From AC-32 sp963763475 (GTDB taxonomy: Bacteria > Actinomycetota > Thermoleophilia > Gaiellales > Gaiellaceae): a stretch of 64,000 nt of DNA. Position numbers and translations under genes: made by a program. Below are positions 7,883-19,008 of this stretch, in pieces. Location: positions 186,001 through 250,000 of the forward strand of contig CAVXOR010000004.1 in the NCBI GenBank assembly GCA_963763475.1, read 5' to 3'. Below the pieces are notes generated by a model, which was given only the letters and a program-made list of their open reading frames with translations, searched no databases and had not been told where the DNA came from. Each line of letters begins with the position of its first letter. The stretch's first letter is position 1.

Positions 7883-8932
7883 GTCCTCTTCGCTCGTCCA
7901 CCAGCCGCAGGAGGCCCGGATCCACGGCTCGCCGGGGACGCTGCGGACGACGACGCCGGCCTCGTAGAGCCGGGTCACGAGCTCGGCGGGATCGCCTTCG
8001 ACGCGGAAGACCACGAGCGTCCCCTGCCCGGGCGCGGTCACGAGCTCGAGGCGCTCGGCGAGCAGCTCCCGGCAGCGCTCTGTCATCTGCAGTGCCTGCT
8101 CGAAGCGACCCTCGGGAGCGAGGTCGAGCGCGGCAGAGAGACCCGCGAGCGAGGGAACCGGCGTCCAGTTCGAGTCGTAGCGGGCCGCGCCCTCGCGTGG
8201 CGTGTACGCACCCGTCGGCTCGTAGGCCTGCTGCGAGAGGTAGCTCGGCGCCGCCACCCGCAGCGACTCCGGGTCGCGGACGACCAGACCGCCGGTGGCG
8301 TCCGGGCCGCAGAGCCACTTCTGGCAGGAGAAGGCATAGAAGTCGACTGCCGTTGCGTCGACCTCGATCGCGCCGGCCGACTGCGCCCCGTCCACCAGCA
8401 CCGGTAGGCCCGTCGCCTCCTTCAGCTCCGCGACCGGGAGGCGGTTGCCGCTCATCCAGCAGACGTGCGAGAGCGCGAGCAGCCGGGTTTTGGACGTCAC
8501 CTCGCGCAGCAGCAGCTCGAGCGACTCCTCGGGCGGCAGCTCGCGCACCGGCGCGACCCGCACCGTCGCCGGCGACGCCGCCAGCGCGCCGAGCAGCCCG
8601 AAATGCTCGCCGTCGGTGGTGACCACCTCGTCCTCGGGGGAGAGGCCGAGCCCCGCGAGCACGATGTTGCAGCCGTTCGTGGTCGACGTCGCCAGCGAGA
8701 GCAGCTCCGGCCCCACGCCGACGGCCGCGGCCAGCTTCTCCCGCACTTCGTCCCGCAGCTCGAGCGCCCGCTCGAAGTACGGGCCGCCTCCGCGGCCGCG
8801 CTCGAGGTCCTGCCGCTCCTGCTCGGCCATCGCCCTGGCGGTCGCGCGAGCGATGGGCCCGTTCGTGCCTGCGTTCAGGTACGCGTAGCGCTCGAAGACC
8901 GGAAACTCGGCCCTGGCCTCCTCCCACGTCAT
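7853..8932 (-). CDS. Class V aminotransferase (cysteine desulfurase-like fold)
   Basis: A 359-residue fold-type I PLP enzyme. The glycine/threonine cofactor loop is SLATSTTNGCNIVL, the PLP-ring Asp/His region is LPVLVDGAQSAGAI, and the Schiff-base lysine is in FYAFSCQKWLCGPDATGG. The C-terminal domain carries VRSVPGEPWIRASCGWWTSE. Length and motifs fit the isopenicillin-N-epimerase/selenocysteine-lyase-like group; the reaction cannot be told from sequence, and there is no IscU or Suf neighbour to suggest Fe–S work. The ATG overlaps the stop of the EEP hydrolase gene by 4 nt. Confidence 0.87.
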   Translation of the reverse strand: MTWEEARAEFPVFERYAYLNAGTNGPIARATARAMAEQERQDLERGRGGGPYFERALELRDEVREKLAAAVGVGPELLSLATSTTNGCNIVLAGLGLSPEDEVVTTDGEHFGLLGALAASPATVRVAPVRELPPEESLELLLREVTSKTRLLALSHVCWMSGNRLPVAELKEATGLPVLVDGAQSAGAIEVDATAVDFYAFSCQKWLCGPDATGGLVVRDPESLRVAAPSYLSQQAYEPTGAYTPREGAARYDSNWTPVPSLAGLSAALDLAPEGRFEQALQMTERCRELLAERLELVTAPGQGTLVVFRVEGDPAELVTRLYEAGVVVRSVPGEPWIRASCGWWTSEEDLQRLVSALT

Positions 8933-9708
8933 TCGATCGTCACCTCCACCGGCGCATGGTCGGACAGCAGCCTGCCGTCTACGCGCCGCCGCTCGTCGGG
9001 CCAACGGTGCGCGTGACCGGAGCGAGCGCCCCGAACCAGCACCTGGTCGATCCACGAGATCGGCTTCGAAAAGCCCCATTGGGCGAGCTGCTGGAACGTG
9101 GTCGAGCGCTCGCGGATGATGTTGAAGTCGCCGGCGAGGACCAGCACGTCCGCCGGCTCCGCGAAGCTGTCCGCGAAGACCGCGGCCCGCAGCAGCTCGG
9201 AGTCGGCGACCAGCCAGCCCGGCAGGCCCGTCGCGTGCAGATTCGCCACGGTCAGGCCCTCGGTGCGGACGGCCTGGCAGACGCGGCGCTCCTTGGCCCA
9301 CTTCGCCCGCATCCGCCGCGAAAGCTGCAGCTCCCGCGCGATCCGGCGGCGGAACTCGAGCGGGTTGAGCACGATCGAATCCTCGGCGATCGCGCGCAGC
9401 TCGGGTTGCAGCAGGATCGCGTTCGCCTGACCCGTGAGCGCCGAGCGGAACAGCCCCTGGTTGATCGCGGTCGTCAATCGGCCCAGCGTCACGCTTCGAA
9501 GCAGCGGCCGCGCGGCGATCGCGCCGAAAACCTGCATCCCGCTCCACTGCGCAAGGCGCTTCAGCGACCACACTGGCAGCTCCTGCAGGCACAACACGTC
9601 CGGCCGGTCCTCGGTCGCGAGCCGGACCATCTGCTCGAGGAACCCGTGCCGCTCGGGCGGGCTCACGTTGCCGTGGAAGACGTTCCAGGTGCGGACGAGG
9701 AGGCTCAC
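8929..9708 (-). CDS. Endonuclease/exonuclease/phosphatase (EEP) family protein
   Basis: About 259 residues. The EEP fold is shown by RTWNVFHGN at the N-terminus (metal-binding Asn), RPDVLCLQELPVWSL (catalytic Glu), VANLHATG, VLVLAGDFNII (Asp-x-Asn) and the final LLSDHAPVEVTI (Asp-His pair). It hydrolyses phosphodiester or phosphomonoester bonds; the substrate is not predictable. No signal peptide is evident. The GTG start just before SLLVRTWNVF was chosen because longer frames would run into the divergent gene. It is coupled to the downstream aminotransferase by an ATGA overlap. Confidence 0.85.
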   Translation of the reverse strand: MSLLVRTWNVFHGNVSPPERHGFLEQMVRLATEDRPDVLCLQELPVWSLKRLAQWSGMQVFGAIAARPLLRSVTLGRLTTAINQGLFRSALTGQANAILLQPELRAIAEDSIVLNPLEFRRRIARELQLSRRMRAKWAKERRVCQAVRTEGLTVANLHATGLPGWLVADSELLRAAVFADSFAEPADVLVLAGDFNIIRERSTTFQQLAQWGFSKPISWIDQVLVRGARSGHAHRWPDERRRVDGRLLSDHAPVEVTIE

Positions 9709-9717
9709 AGGGCGGGC

Positions 9718-9723
9718 TAGTCT
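9718..9723 (+). promoter_or_regulatory. Putative −10 element, leaderless arrangement
   Basis: TAGTCT ends 7 nt before the GTG of the following 103-residue gene, placing the expected transcription start at or next to the start codon. No −35 consensus or Shine-Dalgarno sequence is evident. Confidence 0.35.
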
Positions 9724-9730
9724 AGGACTC

Positions 9731-10042
9731 GTGCTGCGCCGGAGCCGCTTCGCCGACGTGATCTCGCGGCAGCTCGACCTCTTCGTGCGCGACAACCTCG
9801 AGTTGCTCGAAGCCTGCGACGCGGCCGAGCGAACGTACGAGCTCGCCGGGCGTGACGAGGCGGAGGAGCGGTTCGGCGACTACCAGGAACTGGTCGAGGA
9901 CGGCACCGAGATCCTGGCCGAGCTGCGGGACAACTTTGCCTCGACGCTCGACGAGGACGCCGCCGAGGAGTACGAGTTCGCGTTCAACCGCGCGGTCGAG
10001 AAGCGGTTGCCGCGCTTCGGGCTCGAGATCGAGAACACCTAG
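9731..10042 (+). CDS. Conserved hypothetical protein, charged helical
   Basis: A 103-residue acidic protein rich in Glu, Asp, Leu and Arg, predicted to be almost all helix. It starts MLRRSRFADVISRQLDLFVR and ends KRLPRFGLEIEN. No signal peptide, membrane segment or catalytic motif is visible. I do not recognise the family. Its codon use matches the neighbours, and the compact spacing (22 nt from the divergent EEP gene, overlapping by 4 nt with the convergent membrane-protein gene) supports a real gene. Confidence 0.75.
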   Translation: MLRRSRFADVISRQLDLFVRDNLELLEACDAAERTYELAGRDEAEERFGDYQELVEDGTEILAELRDNFASTLDEDAAEEYEFAFNRAVEKRLPRFGLEIENT

Positions 10043-10521
10043 CCAAGGCCAGCCGCGAAGCCCCCGACGATGGCGCCGTAGGCGATGTGGCCGACCAGCG
10101 TCCAGAGCGCCGTTCGTCGCCCGTAGTTGAGCAGCATGAAGCCCGGCGCCTCCAGCAGCGGCGTCTCCTCCGCGTCCGACCAGGGCGTGCCCATCCGGGG
10201 GTGCACCGCGGGCAAGAGCACGGTCAGCAGCGCGCCGCCCGCGAGGCAGGCGTGCACGAACCCGAGCGCCGCCCCGAAGACCCAGCCGGCCTGGCCGACC
10301 GCGCGGAAGACCCCGTAGTAGGCGATCGCGAAGACCAGGCCGTTCGCGAAGTGGATCAGGTAGCCGAGCACGCTCGCCCGGCCGCGGTGGTCGGTGAATA
10401 CCGTCCCGAGCAGCAAGGGGATGTCCATCCGCGTCATGCCGAGCTCCTGCGCGATCCGCAGGCCGCTCGTGAGCAGGATCGTCCCGACCGCCCCGCCGGC
10501 GAGCGCTCCCCAGATCGTCAC
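10039..10521 (-). CDS. Conserved membrane protein
   Basis: A 160-residue hydrophobic protein. Likely membrane segments lie near residues 3–18 (IWGALAGGAVGTILLTSGLR), 50–75 (LIHFANGLVFAIAYYGVF), 80–105 (WVFGAALGFVHACLAGGALL) and 140–158 (ALWTLVGHIAYGAIVGGFAA). The loop TRMDIPLLLGTVFTDHRGRA is polar. I do not recognise a named family with certainty. The GTG overlaps the GH15 stop by 4 nt (GTGA), so it is cotranslated with the glucoamylase-like enzyme; the functional link is unknown. Confidence 0.78.
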   Translation of the reverse strand: MTIWGALAGGAVGTILLTSGLRIAQELGMTRMDIPLLLGTVFTDHRGRASVLGYLIHFANGLVFAIAYYGVFRAVGQAGWVFGAALGFVHACLAGGALLTVLLPAVHPRMGTPWSDAEETPLLEAPGFMLLNYGRRTALWTLVGHIAYGAIVGGFAAGLG

Positions 10522-12332
10522 GCGGCGCGCTCCCTGCCCGCGGTCTCGGCGTCGGCGATCGTGACCGCGGCGTTGACCAGGGCCAGGTGGGTCAGGCCCT
10601 GCGGGAAGTTGCCGAGGAACTCGCCCGTGCGCGGGTCGATCTCCTCCGAGTAGAGGCCGACGTCGTTGGCAAGGCCGACGAGCTCGTGCATGAGCGCGTT
10701 CGCGTCGTCCAGCCGGCCGGCGCGCGCGTAGGAGTCGACCAGCCAGAAGGAGCACGTCAGGAACGCACCCTCGTCCCCTGCGAGGCCGTCGCTGCCGCGG
10801 TAGCGATAGACGTACGGGCCCTGGCGCAGGTCACGCTCGACCGCGGCGATCGTGGCCAAGATCCGCTCGCTGTGCGGATGGTCGTAGCCGAGCACGGCCA
10901 GGGTCAGCAGGCTGGCGTCGAGCTCGCGCATGTCCGGCGAGCGCACGTAGCTGCGCAGCTCGTCGTCCCAGCCGTGCTCGTCGATCCAGGCCTTCAGCTC
11001 GTCGGCGGACTCCCGCCAGCGGTCGCTGCGGTCGGGGATCAGCCCCTCCTCGCCGAGCAGGCACGCGCGGTCGAGCGCGACCCAGCAGAGCCCTTTGGAC
11101 TGGATGTAGTGAGCGCGCTTGTCGCGCACCTCCCAGATGCCGTTGTCCTTGTCCCGCCAGTGCTTGGCGACGTAGTCGGCGATCCGGCCGACCTCCTTGC
11201 CCGTGTCGCCGTCGAGCCGGCCCACCGCGGTCGCAAAGAGCCAGATCGCCTCCAGCACCGACCCGTAGACGTCGAGCTGGACCTGCTCACGGGCGCCGTT
11301 GCCGATGCGAACGGGCTGTGAGTTGCGGTAGCCCGACAGGTGCGGGAGCTCGAGCTCCTTCGTGTGCTCGGAGCCGTCCAGGCAATAGAGGACCTGGAGC
11401 TCGGGCTGCGTCAGGCGCGAGGCGTGCATCAGCCACCAGAAGAAAGCATGCGCCTCGTCGTGGTAGCCGAGCCGCAGGATCGCGTCGAGCGTCCAGCTCG
11501 CGTCGCGCAGCCAGGTGAAGCGGTAGTCCCAGTTGCGGGCACCGCCGATCCATTCCGGCAAAGAGGTCGTCGGCGCGGCGACGATCGCGCCCGACGGCGC
11601 GAAGGCGAGCAGCTTGAGCACGAGGGCGCTGCGGGTGACGGCCTCGCGCCACGCGCCTTCGTAGCGAAGCCGTCCGGCCCACTCCGGCCAGAAGCTCTTG
11701 GTGCGCTCGAGCCTGCGCTCGGAGTCCTCGCGCCCCGGGATCACCGCGGGCTCGCGGTTCGTCGCGGCCAGCGAGAAGAGCGCGCTCTCGCCCGGAGCGA
11801 GCGCCAACTCGCCGTTTACTGCGCCGTCGGCGAGCGTCCCCTCGCCGGCGTCGCAGAGCCCGAGCACGAGTGCGTCGGCTCCGGCCTGCGCGAACCAGCG
11901 GTCGGCGCGCCGCTCGATCCGAGTTTGCGCACGGCCGTAGTCGAAGCGCGGCTCGAACGACCACCGCAGCGGAACCGTGCCCTCGAGCGCCTCGACCTTG
12001 CGCACGAGCTCCCGCATCGGCGAGATGCGCATGCTGTCCGTCAGCGTCATCGCGTCGGTGACGCTGACGCGTCCCGAGGCCGTGGCGAACGTTGTCTCGA
12101 GCACGTTCGAGCCGTCCAAGTAGCGACGCTCGGCCTCGAACGGGCCCGCCGGCTCGAGGCGGAAGGCACCGCCGCGCTCCGCGTCCAGGATCCGCGCAAA
12201 TACTGCCGGCGAGTCGAGGTTCGGGAGGCAGAGCCAGTCGACCGAGCCGTCCCTGGCGATCAGGGCCGCGGTCCGGCCGTCGCCGACGAGCGCGTACTCG
12301 CGGATCGGGGCGTAGCCGTCGACGCGCTCCAT
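10518..12332 (-). CDS. Glycoside hydrolase family 15 protein (glucoamylase/trehalase type)
   Basis: A 604-residue GH15 enzyme. The N-terminal β-sandwich region starts YAPIREYALVGDGRTAALIA and DGSVDWLCLPNLDSPAVFA. The (α/α)6 barrel shows ARNWDYRFTWLRDASWTLDA, the first acid NGIWEVRDKRAHYIQSKGL, and the second acid region NDVGLYSEEIDPRTGEFLGN followed by FPQGLTHLALVNAA. In actinobacteria this subfamily includes trehalases as well as glucan 1,4-α-glucosidases, so the substrate is uncertain. No signal peptide is present, which favours a cytoplasmic role in trehalose or glycogen breakdown. The ATG (MERVDGY) fits the family start. Confidence 0.92.
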   Translation of the reverse strand: MERVDGYAPIREYALVGDGRTAALIARDGSVDWLCLPNLDSPAVFARILDAERGGAFRLEPAGPFEAERRYLDGSNVLETTFATASGRVSVTDAMTLTDSMRISPMRELVRKVEALEGTVPLRWSFEPRFDYGRAQTRIERRADRWFAQAGADALVLGLCDAGEGTLADGAVNGELALAPGESALFSLAATNREPAVIPGREDSERRLERTKSFWPEWAGRLRYEGAWREAVTRSALVLKLLAFAPSGAIVAAPTTSLPEWIGGARNWDYRFTWLRDASWTLDAILRLGYHDEAHAFFWWLMHASRLTQPELQVLYCLDGSEHTKELELPHLSGYRNSQPVRIGNGAREQVQLDVYGSVLEAIWLFATAVGRLDGDTGKEVGRIADYVAKHWRDKDNGIWEVRDKRAHYIQSKGLCWVALDRACLLGEEGLIPDRSDRWRESADELKAWIDEHGWDDELRSYVRSPDMRELDASLLTLAVLGYDHPHSERILATIAAVERDLRQGPYVYRYRGSDGLAGDEGAFLTCSFWLVDSYARAGRLDDANALMHELVGLANDVGLYSEEIDPRTGEFLGNFPQGLTHLALVNAAVTIADAETAGRERAA

Positions 12333-12457
12333 CGGCCGGGATTCTGTCGGTCGGCGCGGCACCTCTGTGGACGCATCGGCACGGACTCGGCGCAGATCCG
12401 TGACAAACCCGGGCGTCGAAACCGGGTACCGTCGACCTCGAGGGAGGCGGGTTTCAG

Positions 12458-12475
12458 CCCCACCCTCGGGTGGGG
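12458..12475 (-). terminator. Hairpin after dnaE2
   Basis: A perfect 8-bp inverted repeat (CCCCACCC/GGGTGGGG) with a 2-nt loop, 15 nt past the dnaE2 stop. No T-run follows, so it is a terminator-like or RNA-end structure rather than a classical intrinsic terminator. The rest of the 158-nt gap before the GH15 gene shows nothing. Confidence 0.45.
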
Positions 12476-12490
12476 GTATGGGTGATCGGG

Positions 12491-15682
<3,192 letters not shown>

Positions 15683-15700
<18 letters not shown>

Positions 15701-16465
15701 CGACCGCTCCTAACGCCGCCCGGAGAGGGCGAGACGACGACCGACCGGCCGGACAAGACGCTCCGCATCCTCGGCGAGCTCGACGAGCTGATCGTGACTT
15801 GGTTCCGCTACGCGCCCGGCGAGAAAGGGCCTGAGCAACACGTCCACCACCACCACACCGACGCCTTCTACGTGCTCGAGGGCGAGCTCGAGCTGACGCT
15901 CGGCGCCGAACGGAAGCTTGTGACGGCCCTCCCCGGAGCCCTCGGCGCCGCGCCGCCGAACACGCTGCACACGTTCCGCAACGCGAGCGCCGAGGACGTG
16001 GTCTTCCTCAACCTGCACGTCCCGTCGCTGGGCTTCGGCGACCACATCCGCGGCCGCAACGACGCCTTCGACCAGCACGACCCACCGCCCGACGGTGGCC
16101 GCCCGTTCTCGGACGCGGTGCTGACGACGCCCGACGACGCCGAGCTGCTCGAGAGCGACGTCAGCACGCACCGCGTTCTCTGCGACCTCCCGCAGCTGAC
16201 CGCGATCGACATGACCTTCCAGCCGGAGTTCGAGGGGGTCGATCCGCACAGCCACGACGACCACGCGGACGCCTTCTACGTGCTCGAGGGGATGGTCGAG
16301 TTCCGCGTCGGCGACGAGCCGCGCGTCGCCGGGTCTGGGACCTTCCTCGCCGCACCGCCGAACACGGTCCACGGCTTCCGCCACGCGGGGCCCGAGCCGA
16401 TCCGCCTCTTCAACCTGCACGCGCCGCCGGCGGGCTTTCTCGAGCGCCTGCGCCGCCGCGACTGA
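15683..16465 (+). CDS. Two-domain cupin protein
   Basis: About 260 residues forming two cupin_2 barrels in tandem. Barrel one carries GPEQHVHHHHTDAFYVLEGE and barrel two FEGVDPHSHDDHADAFYVLE; each barrel ends in APPNT(L/V)H. The repeated histidines and glutamate indicate a metal site in both halves. The activity (dioxygenase, isomerase or binding protein) cannot be assigned. The ATG was chosen over a GTG two codons upstream; the conserved segment TPPGEGETTTDRP begins soon after. It lies between dnaE2 and imuB in opposite orientation, separating the two mutagenesis genes. Confidence 0.85.
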
Positions 16466-16470
16466 GCACC

Positions 16471-16683
16471 TCACGTCCCCCGCTGGCTGAACCAGCGGCC
16501 CACCTCCTCGTCGCGGAACACGACCGCGTGCTCGCCGCCTGCCAGCACGACGTCGAAGTACCGCCGCCGGACCGGCTCCTCGGTCCACCAGCGGTCGACC
16601 ACGCGCCACTCCTCACGCACCAATGCGACAAGAGAGCGATTCACGCGCCTGGGCGAGCCGTCGACGTGCGCCTCGACGCGCAC
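16471..16683 (-). CDS. DUF6504-like protein downstream of imuB
   Basis: A 70-residue protein (from GTG; a TTG two codons earlier is possible) with VEAHVDGSPRRVNRSLVALV and EEWRVVDRWWTEEPVRRRYF followed by DVVLAGGEHAVVFRDE. The paired Trp and WWxEE pattern matches the small DUF6504 proteins that often follow Y-family polymerase genes in actinobacteria; this is a recognition from memory. It starts 14 nt past the imuB stop and is probably cotranscribed with it under the same SOS promoter. Function is unknown. Confidence 0.7.
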   Translation of the reverse strand: MRVEAHVDGSPRRVNRSLVALVREEWRVVDRWWTEEPVRRRYFDVVLAGGEHAVVFRDEEVGRWFSQRGT

Positions 16684-16697
16684 GGCCAACGGAGCGT

Positions 16698-17882
16698 TCA
16701 GTCGTCGCGCGGAACTAGCAGCGCTCGCTGCTCGGGCAGGCGCGACCACGGTGCCACCTCCACGACGGTGCAGACGGATCCGGAGCCGGTTCCCGCGCGG
16801 ACCTGGCGCAGGCCCTCGCTCAGGTGGGCGCGCAGCTCGTCGCCCTCGGGCCGGACGAGCTCGAGCTGGTTGCCGACCGACTCGGCGAGCACGAGTGCCT
16901 CGAGCCGCAACATCACGGCCGGCGAGGGCAGCTCCGAGAGCTTCGGTCCAATTGCCGCGCGCAGGCGGGCGGGATCGGCGGTGGCGTCGCGCAGGGTGAC
17001 CGTCCGCCGCCACGAGCCGCCGCCGACCAGGCGCCCGGCAAGCGCGAGCTTGCGCAGGGCCCGCCCGCCACGCTCCGGCCGGGCCAGCAACCGGTCGACC
17101 AGCACTCCGAGCGAGCGCCTCAGCGTGAGCTCGTTGCCGACCGCCTCCGGAAACTCGAGCGACTCGACCAGCTCCGCCGGGGGCCTGCGCCCGCGCACGC
17201 GTCGCCTCGAGCCGCCCCTCGCCAGGCCCCAGGCGCGCCGGCCGTCCGGCCCCAGACGTTCGGCCACGGCGCCACCCGGAAGCCCAGCAAGCTCGCCAAG
17301 CCTCTTGACCCCCAGCTCCTTCAGCTCCTCCTGCCGCTGCGCCCCCATTGCGAGCAGGTCGATCGGCAGCGGCGCGAGAAACTCGCGCGCCCGCTCGTCG
17401 GAGACGACCAGTGCCTGCCCCGAGCGCGCGACGTTCGCCGCGGCGAGCGCGGTGAACTTCCGCGTCGCCGCACCCACGCGCGCGTCCCAGCCGGCCCCGG
17501 CGGCCTGCAGGGCCCGCTTCAGCGCCGGCTCGAGCCCGCCGTAGAGCCGCTCGACCCCGCGGGTCTCGAAGTACGCGCACCCCGGCGCGGCCGCGTCGAC
17601 TGCAAAGCCCGCGTCCTCGAGCGCGCGCACGATCCCCTCCCACGCTTCCTCGGCGGTCGCCGGATCGGGATCGACGAGCTGCAGCGACGGGCACGTCCCG
17701 AGCGCCTCGCCCAGCCGCATCCCCGGCTTCACGCCCGCGGTTTCGGCCACGGCGGTCACCGCGCCGATCAGCGCCTCGGCCCCCGGCTCCGGCGCGAGCG
17801 CGGCCGGCGCGAGCTGCAGCCGGGGCCGCTCCCGCAACGCGACGCGCAGCTCGAACCCGGGAATGACGAGGCAGGCGATCAT
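16698..17882 (-). CDS. imuB: ImuB-type inactive Y-family polymerase
   Basis: A 394-residue Y-family protein. The N-terminus MIACLVIPGFELRVAL lacks the catalytic Asp found in DinB (DMDAFF), and the usual SIDE motif is replaced within YFETRGVERLYGG. Both changes are typical of ImuB, which acts as an adaptor between the β clamp and DnaE2. The helix-hairpin-helix region LGVKRLGELAGLPGGAVAER and a little-finger domain (about 250–350) follow. No ImuA gene is next to it. It has a consensus promoter with two LexA boxes directly upstream, so damage induction is very likely. Confidence 0.85.
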   Translation of the reverse strand: MIACLVIPGFELRVALRERPRLQLAPAALAPEPGAEALIGAVTAVAETAGVKPGMRLGEALGTCPSLQLVDPDPATAEEAWEGIVRALEDAGFAVDAAAPGCAYFETRGVERLYGGLEPALKRALQAAGAGWDARVGAATRKFTALAAANVARSGQALVVSDERAREFLAPLPIDLLAMGAQRQEELKELGVKRLGELAGLPGGAVAERLGPDGRRAWGLARGGSRRRVRGRRPPAELVESLEFPEAVGNELTLRRSLGVLVDRLLARPERGGRALRKLALAGRLVGGGSWRRTVTLRDATADPARLRAAIGPKLSELPSPAVMLRLEALVLAESVGNQLELVRPEGDELRAHLSEGLRQVRAGTGSGSVCTVVEVAPWSRLPEQRALLVPRDD

Positions 17883-17884
17883 GG

Positions 17885-17896
17885 GAACGTATGTTC
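17885..17896 (-). promoter_or_regulatory. LexA (SOS) box 1 of imuB
   Basis: The palindrome GAAC-GTAT-GTTC matches the Gram-positive LexA box (CGAACRNRYGTTYC core). It lies 2 nt upstream of the imuB ATG and overlaps the −10 element, so binding would block the promoter. Confidence 0.85.
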
Positions 17897-17922
17897 TACA
17901 CGAACACACGTTCCCCTGTCAA
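17893..17922 (-). promoter_or_regulatory. imuB promoter (−35 TTGACA, −10 TAGAAC)
   Basis: On the minus strand a perfect TTGACA is followed after 18 nt by TAGAAC. One LexA box fills the spacer and another covers the −10 and likely start site. The predicted transcription start is within a few nt of the ATG, so the mRNA is nearly leaderless. Confidence 0.75.
17901..17914 (-). promoter_or_regulatory. LexA (SOS) box 2 of imuB
   Basis: CGAAC-ACAC-GTTCC is an exact fit to the CGAACRNRYGTTYC consensus. Its centre is 17 bp from that of box 1, and it sits in the −35/−10 spacer. Confidence 0.85.
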
Positions 17923-17970
17923 GGTTCTTCGTGATGGTTCGGCGTGGAGCCTGGAGGTAAGCAGACTCCC

Positions 17971-19005
17971 GTGCGCGCAACCGTCATGTACGAGGCCGGC
18001 GACGTCCGGGTCGAGACCGTCCCGGACGCGCAGCTCGTCGAGCCGACCGATGCCGTCGTCTCCGTCACCAGCGCCGCGATCTGCGGCAGCGACCTCTGGC
18101 CGTACAAGTCGATGGAGCCGAGCGAGACCGGCCGGCGTATGGGCCACGAGTTCGTCGGCGTCGTCGAGGACGTCGGCGCCGACGTCGGGACCGTCAAGGC
18201 GGGCGATCTCGTCGTCGCGCCGTTCCTCTGGTCCGACGGCACCTGCGTCTTCTGCCGGGAAGGACTGCACACCTCCTGCCTGCACGGCGGCCGCTACGGC
18301 GACCCCGGAGTCGACGGCGGCCAGGGCGAGGCCGTGCGCGTGCCGCAGGCCGACGGGACGCTGGTCGTGCTGCCGGTCGAGCAGGACGACGCGCTGATGC
18401 CGTCGCTGCTCACGCTCTCCGACGTGATGTCGACCGGGCACCACGCCGCGCTGAGCGCGCGGGTCGGGCCGGGCAAGACGGTCGCGGTCGTCGGCGACGG
18501 CGCGGTCGGGCTGTGCGGCGTGATCGCCTCGAAGCGACTCGGCGCGGAGCTGGTGATCCTGCTGGGGCGGAACCCGGCGCGAACCGCGCTCGGGCGCGAG
18601 CTCGGCGCCGACGAGGTCGTCGAGGAGCGAGGCGAGGCGGCGGTCGAGCGCGTCCGCGAGCTCACGGACGGGCTCGGCGCCCACTCGGTGCTGGAGTGCG
18701 TCGGCCCCGACGAGGCGGTGCTGACTGCGATCGGGAGCGCGCGACCTGGCGGAGCCGTCGGCCGCGTCGGCATCCCGGAAGGCGACACGATCCCGGGCGT
18801 GCAGCAGAGCTTCTTCGCCAACCTCACGCTCGCGGGCGGTCCCGCGCCGGCGCGCGCCTACATCGAAGGGCTGATGCCCGACGTGCTCGAGGGCAAGATC
18901 GAGCCCGGCCGGGTCTTCGACCGGACGACCGACCTCGACGGCGTGCCCGACGGCTACCGCGCGATGAACGACCGCGAAGCGCTCAAGGTGCTCGTCGAGC
19001 CCTAG
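17971..19005 (+). CDS. Zinc-dependent alcohol dehydrogenase (medium-chain)
   Basis: A 344-residue MDR protein. Visible: AAICGSDLWPYK (catalytic zinc Cys), GHEFVGVVEDVG (zinc His-Glu), structural-zinc region FLWSDGTCVFCREGLHTSC, and the cofactor loop AVVGDGAVGLCGVIASKRLG. The glycine loop is GDGAVG. Substrate and NAD/NADP preference are unknown. The GTG start (MRATVMYEAGDV) fits the family; GGAGG lies 13 nt upstream. It diverges from imuB, sharing the LexA-box region, but no + strand promoter overlapping the boxes is obvious. Confidence 0.9.
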   Translation: MRATVMYEAGDVRVETVPDAQLVEPTDAVVSVTSAAICGSDLWPYKSMEPSETGRRMGHEFVGVVEDVGADVGTVKAGDLVVAPFLWSDGTCVFCREGLHTSCLHGGRYGDPGVDGGQGEAVRVPQADGTLVVLPVEQDDALMPSLLTLSDVMSTGHHAALSARVGPGKTVAVVGDGAVGLCGVIASKRLGAELVILLGRNPARTALGRELGADEVVEERGEAAVERVRELTDGLGAHSVLECVGPDEAVLTAIGSARPGGAVGRVGIPEGDTIPGVQQSFFANLTLAGGPAPARAYIEGLMPDVLEGKIEPGRVFDRTTDLDGVPDGYRAMNDREALKVLVEP

Positions 19006-19008
19006 CTC

